Positions 57,262-64,000 of a stretch of 64,000 bases of DNA are shown one piece after another (the first letter of the stretch is position 1; every line of letters starts with the position of its first letter). The stretch spans positions 62,001 to 126,000 of the forward strand of contig NZ_PKEK01000048.1 in the NCBI RefSeq assembly GCF_002863225.1. Direction: 5' to 3'. The position numbers were made by a program, and so were the translations under genes. The DNA comes from Mycobacterium sp. Its GTDB lineage: Bacteria > Actinomycetota > Actinomycetes > Mycobacteriales > Mycobacteriaceae. The notes beneath the pieces are model-generated. The model saw nothing but the letters and a program-made list of their open reading frames with translations, searched no databases and had not been told where the DNA came from.

Positions 57262-57755
57262 AGGTCGATTATGACGTCTTTTTCGACGGAATACGGCTCT
57301 GCGCAGCCTATTTGAGTCAGCCGGACTCGCCCGCGGTAGGTGCCGCTCGATAGGTTCGGCCAGTTGACTCCCACCCGGAACGAGGTGGCATGAATGCGCA
57401 CGACCGGCGGAACGAAATACGTCGACTGGGCGGGGATGATGCACGCCGGCGCCCCGTCTTGGACAAATGGCTTGGCGATCGACAACGTCCGCTTGAATTC
57501 GTTGTCGGGATCAATCTTGATGAAGTCCGAAAGATCGCGCGCATCGGGGATGTGCGGCAGGCATGGGACCGGGTTCATCTCCAGGCCTGCGGTCAGGACC
57601 AGGTTGACCAGTTGCTGAGTCGACTGGGCCCATTTCTCGGTACTGAAAGTTCCATTGTTGATTTGCGTATTGGCCTGCAGCACAATGCCGCCCGCTTGAT
57701 TGACCAGGCGCCGTGCCTGCTCGGCCCACTGTCCGAAGAGTGAGGGTGTGGTCAT
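57258..57755 (-). CDS. Protein of unknown function, 165 aa, with C-terminal beta-sandwich-like segment
   Basis: Not recognised. Residues about 5-60 are amphipathic helices with Q and A repeats (WAEQARRLVNQAGGIVLQANTQINN, then WAQSTQQLVNLVLTAGLEM). The rest looks like beta strands ending in VGVNWPNLSSGTYRGRVRLTQ, a pattern of immunoglobulin-like or CARDB-like domains. It contains three Cys. The SGTYRGRVRL stretch resembles PGIYRGTILA in the divergent 224-aa gene product. ATG 57755 overlaps the upstream stop and has AGGGGAA before it. Predicted to be cytoplasmic since no signal peptide is seen. Confidence 0.7.
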   Translation of the reverse strand: MTTPSLFGQWAEQARRLVNQAGGIVLQANTQINNGTFSTEKWAQSTQQLVNLVLTAGLEMNPVPCLPHIPDARDLSDFIKIDPDNEFKRTLSIAKPFVQDGAPACIIPAQSTYFVPPVVRIHATSFRVGVNWPNLSSGTYRGRVRLTQIGCAEPYSVEKDVIIDL

Positions 57756-59188
57756 GTGTCGTTCCCCTGGGTCGGGTTGCGTAGCCGCTCGAGGTAGCGC
57801 CACGGATCGGTGGCCAGTCGCACTGCCAGGTCGGTGCCGTATGCGATGGTCTCCTCGATGGGCACTTGGCCGGCTGCCAGCTTGGCCGCGATGGCTGCGC
57901 TCTTGGCGGACATGTGGTCGATGCACTCGTTTGTCATCTCGATCGCGACCTCGACGGCCCGACGGCTTGGGTCAGGCGACTGATCGGGCTCGCCCGGGTG
58001 GCCCGGAGATCCGTCGTGCGGCGGCGCAGCGGACGGTTCCCAATCCTTCCAGCCCTGAGTGTTCTGGGCCCGCTTGCTGACGCCGCCGATCAACATGTCC
58101 ATACCTTCGTAGCCGTATCCCATGGAGCACGCGAAGATCGCCCCGGCGATCCAGGACAGGTTGTGGAATGCGACGACTTTGCGGGTGCGCACCCTCACGC
58201 CGCGGGATGCGGGGTCTTCGCTCGTCGCATTCATCCTGATGAAGCCCTCGTCGACCACCACTCGGCCGTCGCCCTTCCCGTCGGGGACCGGGTCGTCGTC
58301 GAGTGCGTAGTTCAGATACGCCGTCACCGGGGGTTGGTTGGCGGATGGCCCTTTCCAGTATTTCAGCGGCGTCACCATTTGGGGGGTGCCGGTGATCGGA
58401 CACGTTGTGCTCACGTGCTCGAGCACCCTATGCCAGCCGTCGGCTCTCGTGGGCTTGGGGTCCATCGCGCAGAAGAACGACAGGCACCGGTGCCAGTTCA
58501 GCGGATCGACGACATTTTTGATATCGACCAGCGAGACATCCGAGCTCTCGAATTCCGTTGTCAATACCGCACTCAGGTGGCCATGGACCCACTTGGATTT
58601 GAGGTCGCACAGCGGCACCGTGGCCACCTTGCCGTCAATCAGATTCTGGCGGACCGCGGAGCGCATGACGCTGGGAAAGTCATCGCGCTCGTGGAATGCG
58701 CTGCGCAGTAGCGCGAGAAGGCCGTTGCCCGCGGGTGTGCCGGACTTACTTTCACTCGAAGGCGACAGGGGGCTTACGACCTGCAGTGTCCGCGAAAACT
58801 GAGCGTCCCACTCGTCGAGTCCCTGATACATCGGGAGTTGGCTGAGTGCCCCGATGGCATAAACCATCCGGGACAGTTGCACGGCGCTCAGCGAATTGGC
58901 GTCATCCTCTTCGTCGGGCGGGGATTTTTGTGCCTGAAGCACGGTCAGCGCATCGCTCAACTCCGGGGCAGTCGCGGAACCTTCCTCGCGCGGGCCCGCG
59001 CCGGGACTGTGGTGCAGAAAACCCAGTAGTTCGTCGTACCAGCCGGCGTTGGCTCCGGTGCTGCCGGGCAGGTACCGCTCGACGGTCTGTTCGACGCCCG
59101 CACCATGGTTGCCGGTCACCGCGCGATCGAGAGCGCCGTACAGCGCCAGAAGAGCTTGGTTGACCGTTGCGACAGCGGGAGCAGTCAT
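57752..59188 (-). CDS. Protein of unknown function, 478 aa, first gene of divergent operon
   Basis: Not recognised. The N-terminal 110 residues are helical and Ala/Leu-rich. The middle (about 200-360) is rich in Trp, His and Cys (WHRCLSFFCAMDPKP, STTCPITGTPQMV) and reads like a beta-rich domain, including DDDPVPDGKGDGRVVVDEGFIRM. Residues about 360-385 (FHNLSWIAGAIFACSMGYGYEGMDMLI) are hydrophobic, then a Pro/Asp-rich linker (about 400-425) and a C-terminal helix. There is no signal peptide. A strong CCGGAGG site precedes ATG 59188. Its stop overlaps the 165-aa gene. It could bind or act on a lipid, but that is speculation. Confidence 0.72.
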   Translation of the reverse strand: MTAPAVATVNQALLALYGALDRAVTGNHGAGVEQTVERYLPGSTGANAGWYDELLGFLHHSPGAGPREEGSATAPELSDALTVLQAQKSPPDEEDDANSLSAVQLSRMVYAIGALSQLPMYQGLDEWDAQFSRTLQVVSPLSPSSESKSGTPAGNGLLALLRSAFHERDDFPSVMRSAVRQNLIDGKVATVPLCDLKSKWVHGHLSAVLTTEFESSDVSLVDIKNVVDPLNWHRCLSFFCAMDPKPTRADGWHRVLEHVSTTCPITGTPQMVTPLKYWKGPSANQPPVTAYLNYALDDDPVPDGKGDGRVVVDEGFIRMNATSEDPASRGVRVRTRKVVAFHNLSWIAGAIFACSMGYGYEGMDMLIGGVSKRAQNTQGWKDWEPSAAPPHDGSPGHPGEPDQSPDPSRRAVEVAIEMTNECIDHMSAKSAAIAAKLAAGQVPIEETIAYGTDLAVRLATDPWRYLERLRNPTQGNDT

Positions 59189-59217
59189 TGAGACCTCCGG
59201 AGCCGGTTTGCCCAGGT

Positions 59218-59223
59218 AGCATA
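59218..59223 (-). promoter_or_regulatory. Promoter -10 of the four-gene minus-strand operon (TATGCT)
   Basis: On the minus strand TATGCT (59223-59218) would start transcription near 59211, giving a short leader of about 23 nt that contains the CCGGAGG site before ATG 59188. A -35 box is not clear. Confidence 0.45.
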
Positions 59224-59239
59224 CCGTCGCACGCGTCGA

Positions 59240-59269
59240 TTTACAGCGTTAACTCAGATGAAATATTGT
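59240..59269 (+). promoter_or_regulatory. Promoter of the plus-strand pair
   Basis: TTTACA (59240-59245, 5 of 6 consensus bases) and TATTGT (59264-59269) are 18 nt apart. The start point would be near 59276, about 30 nt before TTG 59305, with AGGAGG (59294-59299) between. The region is noticeably AT-rich compared with its surroundings. It is back-to-back with the minus-strand promoter. Confidence 0.5.
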
Positions 59270-59304
59270 TTGCCGAAATACGGCCGACTCCGCAGGAGGG
59301 TTCG

Positions 59305-59979
59305 TTGACCAAACGGGGGTTCAACGACGACGGCACGATCGACGACCTGCCGTGGGCCTCGGTGTTCGATCCGGCCGCAAATGCCCGGGCGCTCAGTGCG
59401 ATTCAGGCTGAGGGCTTCCGGGCCGCCAGCCGTATCGTCGACCGCTTCGTCCGCGCTGTGGAGCCCAAAGTCGATGGGGGAGCGGCCGACGCAACCGGTG
59501 AGGGCACCACGGTGGGCGACAGCCTCAACGAGTTCGAGCGGCTGACCCGCGCCTGGTGGTCGATGACTGGGCAGTTTCTGCTGCGGTCGTTACCAGCGAC
59601 GGCCAAAAGTGGCAGCGATTCGGTGAGCCTGGACACCAGCGACCCCGGCGCTGGGGGCGGCGTGAATGTCGATGTAGCCGTGGGCGAGTCGGCCCAATGC
59701 GAGATCTGGCTGCACAACCGGGGAACTGACGACCAAGGCGACGTGCGGCTGCACGTCAGCGACCTGCTTAGCCACGACGGCAATGTCATTCCGTCAACTG
59801 CGGTGCGAACCGACACCCAGGTCGTGCCGATGCCCGCTCGATCCAGTCGGGGCGTTGGCATCGTCATCGCCGCCGGGCCAGAGGTCCGGCCAGGCATCTA
59901 CCGAGGCACCATATTGGCCAGCGGCAACCCCGATCTGTGGCTGCCGGTCACGCTCACCGTCCGGCTGCCCAACACATGA
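59305..59979 (+). CDS. Protein of unknown function, 224 aa, beta-sandwich-like C-terminal domain
   Basis: Not recognised. Residues about 20-110 contain two helical stretches (NARALSAIQAEGFRAASRIVDRF and LNEFERLTRAWWSMTGQFLLRSL). Residues about 125-224 look like a seven-strand sandwich (VDVAVGESAQCEIWLHNRG, VGIVIAAGPEVRPGIYRGTIL, WLPVTLTVRL), as in NEW3/CARDB-like domains. The TTG start is chosen because AGGAGG lies 5 nt upstream; a longer frame would cross the promoter. The stop overlaps the isoprenyl diphosphate synthase start by ATGA. The helical-plus-sandwich design resembles the divergent 165-aa protein. Confidence 0.7.
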   Translation: MTKRGFNDDGTIDDLPWASVFDPAANARALSAIQAEGFRAASRIVDRFVRAVEPKVDGGAADATGEGTTVGDSLNEFERLTRAWWSMTGQFLLRSLPATAKSGSDSVSLDTSDPGAGGGVNVDVAVGESAQCEIWLHNRGTDDQGDVRLHVSDLLSHDGNVIPSTAVRTDTQVVPMPARSSRGVGIVIAAGPEVRPGIYRGTILASGNPDLWLPVTLTVRLPNT

Positions 59980-61028
59980 CCAGCACCGCCGACCGTGCCG
60001 CCTTGGTGAGCGTAATCGATGAGCGTCTGAGGGAAGTGGCCAAACTGGTTCGCCGATCCATGCTTGACGCGATGCCTGACGGTGAACCGAGTCAGTGGCT
60101 CTACGCACCGATGCGGGAGTACCCGTCACGGCCGGGCAAGGCGCTCCGGCCGGCGCTGTGCCTGTCGGCAGGCCGGGCCTTCGGCGCCGAAGCGAACGAG
60201 CTGCTGGGCCTTTCGGTCGCGATCGAACTGCTGCACAACGCGTTTCTGGTCCACGACGATATCGCGGATGGCAGTGAAATGCGCCGCGGCAGACCAACTT
60301 TGGCGGCCTCGCACGGTATGGCCGCGGCACTGAACGCCGGCGATGCGCTAGCGGTGGTCGCAGGGCAGGTGTTGCGCCGGGCAACCCGGCGCCTGGACCG
60401 TGACCTCGCAGATCTGGTGTGGGCCGAATTCGACACCATGGCCATGCGCACCCTCGAGGGGCAGGCTACCGAGGTCGGGTGGCAGCTCGACAACGTCGAA
60501 GATGTGCGGCCCGACGACTACTTGCATCTGATCATGCACAAGACGTGTTGGTACACCACGATTCATCCGCTGCGGGTCGGTGCGATCGTCGGTTCACGCG
60601 GCACCGCCGACCTCGGACCGTTGGTGCGGTTTGGCTTCCACTTCGGCGCCGCGTTTCAGATTCGCGACGACCTGCTCAACCTGGTGGGCGACGAACACCT
60701 TTACGGCAAGGAGATTCTGGGCGATCTCTTCGAAGGCAAGCGGACACTGCCGCTGGTGCACCTGGCCTCCACGGCGCAAGGCCGCGACCGCGATCTGGTG
60801 CGGGACTATCTGCGGCGCAGCCGGCCCGAGCGATCGGTAGAGCTGGTGCAACGCGTGCGCGCGCTCATGGACGAGTACGGCAGCATCACGTTCACCAGTG
60901 AATACGCCGAGGGCATCCTGCTGGTAGCCGAGGAGTATTTCCAGGAGGCCTTCGCCGACGCGCAGCCCGGCCCGGACCTTGATTTCCTGCGGGCACTGGT
61001 GCCCTACGTCTGGGCGCGCTGGCGCTGA
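59976..61028 (+). CDS. Isoprenyl (geranylgeranyl-type) diphosphate synthase
   Basis: The protein is 350 residues of the trans-prenyltransferase family. G-K-A-L-R-P (54-59) binds IPP. The first Asp-rich motif is D94-D-I-A-D98, without the two-residue insertion of bacterial FPP synthases. K189-T190 and K255 are conserved. The second motif reads D231-D-L-L-N235, with Asn for the final Asp. It should condense IPP with allylic diphosphates, probably to C20 or longer. It is coupled to the 224-aa gene by ATGA. thyX follows with its own promoter. Product length cannot be fixed from sequence. Confidence 0.87.
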   Translation: MTSTADRAALVSVIDERLREVAKLVRRSMLDAMPDGEPSQWLYAPMREYPSRPGKALRPALCLSAGRAFGAEANELLGLSVAIELLHNAFLVHDDIADGSEMRRGRPTLAASHGMAAALNAGDALAVVAGQVLRRATRRLDRDLADLVWAEFDTMAMRTLEGQATEVGWQLDNVEDVRPDDYLHLIMHKTCWYTTIHPLRVGAIVGSRGTADLGPLVRFGFHFGAAFQIRDDLLNLVGDEHLYGKEILGDLFEGKRTLPLVHLASTAQGRDRDLVRDYLRRSRPERSVELVQRVRALMDEYGSITFTSEYAEGILLVAEEYFQEAFADAQPGPDLDFLRALVPYVWARWR

Positions 61029-61051
61029 CGCGGCTGGTCTGATTGCCGGGC

Positions 61052-61057
61052 TAGGGT
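61052..61057 (+). promoter_or_regulatory. Probable leaderless promoter of thyX (TAGGGT)
   Basis: TAGGGT (61052-61057) lies 8 nt before GTG 61066, at the upper end of leaderless spacing. It is directly behind the isoprenyl diphosphate synthase gene and separates the accessory cluster from the core thyX-dapA-rnj run. Confidence 0.45.
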
Positions 61058-61065
61058 GTTTCACC

Positions 61066-62776
<1,711 letters not shown>

Positions 62777-62780
62777 TCCG

Positions 62781-64000
62781 GTGGAGGTAGACCTGCAGCC
62801 GCCGGGTCCGTTGGCCAAAGGTGGCCTGCGGGTGACGGCGCTGGGCGGAATCAGCGAAATCGGCCGCAACATGACCGTTTTCGAGCACCTGGGTCGTCTG
62901 CTGATCATCGACTGTGGGGTGATGTTTCCCACCCACGACGAGCCCGGCGTGGACCTGATCCTGCCCGACCTGCGCCACATCGAACACCGCCTCGACGACG
63001 TCGAAGCGCTGGTTCTCACCCACGCACACGAAGACCACATCGGCGCGATCCCGTTCCTGCTCAAGCTGCGTCCCGACATTCCGGTCGTCGGTTCGAAGTT
63101 CACCCTGGCCCTGGTCGCCGCGAAATGTCGGGAGCACCGGGTCAAGCCGGTGTTCGTCGAAGTGGCCGAGGGCATGCGCACCACCCACGGTGTGTTCGAG
63201 TGTGAGTACTTCGCGGTCAACCACTCCATCCCCGACGCGCTGGCCATCGCGGTCCGCTCAGGCGCCGGGACGGTGTTGCACACCGGCGACATCAAACTCG
63301 ACCAGCTCCCACTCGACGGTCGGCCCACTGATCTGCCGGGCATGTCCCGGCTTGGTGACTCCGGCGTCGACTTGTTCCTGTGCGACTCGACCAACGCCGA
63401 GATTCCGGGCGTCGGGCCGTCGGAGAGCGAGGTCGGCCCGTCGCTGCACCGGCTGATCCGTGGCGCGCAGGGACGTGTCATCGTCGCGTGCTTCGCCTCG
63501 AATGTCGATCGCGTGCAACAGATCATCGACGCCTCGGTGGCGCTGGGCCGGCGGGTGTCGTTCGTCGGACGCTCGATGGTCCGCAACATGGGAATCGCGC
63601 GGGACCTCGGCTTCCTGAAGGTGGACGACTCGGACATCGTCGAGATCGGCGCCGCGGAGATGATGTCGCCCGAGCAGGTGGTTCTGATCACGACGGGCAC
63701 GCAGGGCGAACCGATGGCGGCGCTGTCGCGGATGTCGCGCGGCGAACACCGCAGCATCACGCTGACCGACGGCGACCTGATCATCTTGTCGTCTTCACTC
63801 ATCCCGGGTAACGAAGAAGCCGTCTACGGGGTCATCGACGAGCTTGCCAAGATCGGCGCCCGGGTGATCACCAATCAGCAAGTTCGCGTTCATGTCTCGG
63901 GGCACGCCTACTCGGGTGAGCTGCTGTTCCTCTACAACGGGATCCGGCCGCGCAACGTCATGCCGGTGCACGGCACCTGGCGGATGATGCGGGCCAACGC
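62781..64000 (+). CDS. rnj: Ribonuclease J, 5' part (runs off the window)
   Basis: The frame opens at GTG 62781 (VEVDLQPPGPLAKGGLRVTALGGISEIGRNM) and stays open to the window end, giving about 406 residues of a protein usually near 560. The metallo-beta-lactamase motif HxHxDH appears as LTHAHEDHIGAIPFL. FAVNHSIPDALAI, LHTGDIKLDQLP and the beta-CASP block VHGTWRMMRAN follow. It is a 5'-3' exonuclease and endonuclease in rRNA maturation and mRNA decay. The thyX-dapA-rnj order is standard for mycobacteria. Confidence 0.96.
   Translation, partial: MEVDLQPPGPLAKGGLRVTALGGISEIGRNMTVFEHLGRLLIIDCGVMFPTHDEPGVDLILPDLRHIEHRLDDVEALVLTHAHEDHIGAIPFLLKLRPDIPVVGSKFTLALVAAKCREHRVKPVFVEVAEGMRTTHGVFECEYFAVNHSIPDALAIAVRSGAGTVLHTGDIKLDQLPLDGRPTDLPGMSRLGDSGVDLFLCDSTNAEIPGVGPSESEVGPSLHRLIRGAQGRVIVACFASNVDRVQQIIDASVALGRRVSFVGRSMVRNMGIARDLGFLKVDDSDIVEIGAAEMMSPEQVVLITTGTQGEPMAALSRMSRGEHRSITLTDGDLIILSSSLIPGNEEAVYGVIDELAKIGARVITNQQVRVHVSGHAYSGELLFLYNGIRPRNVMPVHGTWRMMRAN

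Noticed and set aside
51992..61028. Family 2 encapsulin-type terpenoid compartment
   Set aside because: An isoprenyl synthase is present, but none of the unknown proteins shows the shell-protein sequence pattern or a cyclic-nucleotide-binding domain.

Overview
This is a high-GC actinobacterial chromosome segment from a mycobacterium, most likely a fast-growing Mycolicibacterium-type species. The evidence is gene order. The backbone runs pptT-truB, sirR/ribF-rpsO-gpsI-pepR, ald/aldR, dapB, thyA-dfrA and thyX-dapA-rnj, which is the order I recall (inverted) from the M. tuberculosis Rv2752c-Rv2795c interval. Many genes also have a TANNNT hexamer 6-8 nt before the start codon, the usual layout of mycobacterial leaderless promoters. 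No rRNA, tRNA, IS element, phage or CRISPR array was seen.

Layout. (1) 1-2003: end of a metallophosphoesterase gene, then pptT and truB. (2) 2028-16580: a large accessory lipid or alicyclic catabolism island. A TetR regulator has a near-perfect palindrome in front of it. A tightly overlapping operon follows: thiolase, SRPBCC protein, MaoC hydratase, SDR, acyl-CoA dehydrogenase, HSL-type hydrolase, acyl-CoA ligase, SDR, Baeyer-Villiger-type monooxygenase and SDR. A convergent P450-SDR pair is divergent from an AraC regulator. The parts describe a plausible route: oxidation to ketone, Baeyer-Villiger ester formation, hydrolysis, CoA activation, beta-oxidation. (3) 16629-31000: mostly core genes (hrpA, sirR, ribF, rpsO, gpsI, pepR, nitronate monooxygenase, ald, aldR, a PF10118-like protein). 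(4) 30396-33686: an ephD-type hydrolase-SDR fusion, a ferredoxin-type reductase and a small exported protein. (5) 33887-36791: dapB and two partners, then two tandem cupins, one of them Tat-exported. (6) 37029-44071: a second catabolic operon led by a single-chain BC-BCCP-CT acyl-CoA carboxylase, with two SDRs and a pair of acyl-CoA dehydrogenases. (7) 44082-48582: AKR, LLM oxidoreductase, a GlxA-type regulator divergent from an HD-domain gene, and a dienelactone hydrolase. (8) 48620-52004: a tandem repeat that abuts the thyA promoter, then thyA-dfrA, a DivIVA-like coiled-coil gene and a YcaQ/AlkZ-like glycosylase. (9) 51992-61028: an unusual divergent cluster between dfrA and thyX. One arm has an unknown 478-aa protein, a 165-aa protein, a class III cyclase-AAA-TPR protein and a COG3349-like FAD oxidoreductase. 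The other arm has a 224-aa beta-sandwich-like protein and an isoprenyl diphosphate synthase. (10) 61066-64000: thyX, dapA and the start of rnj.

The two most interesting regions are the 2-16 kb pathway island, of which M. tuberculosis appears to keep only ltp1 and fadE21, and the 52-61 kb divergent isoprenoid/cyclase cluster, which matches no described system I know. Gene calls rest on reading motifs and neighbourhood; no database search was possible.
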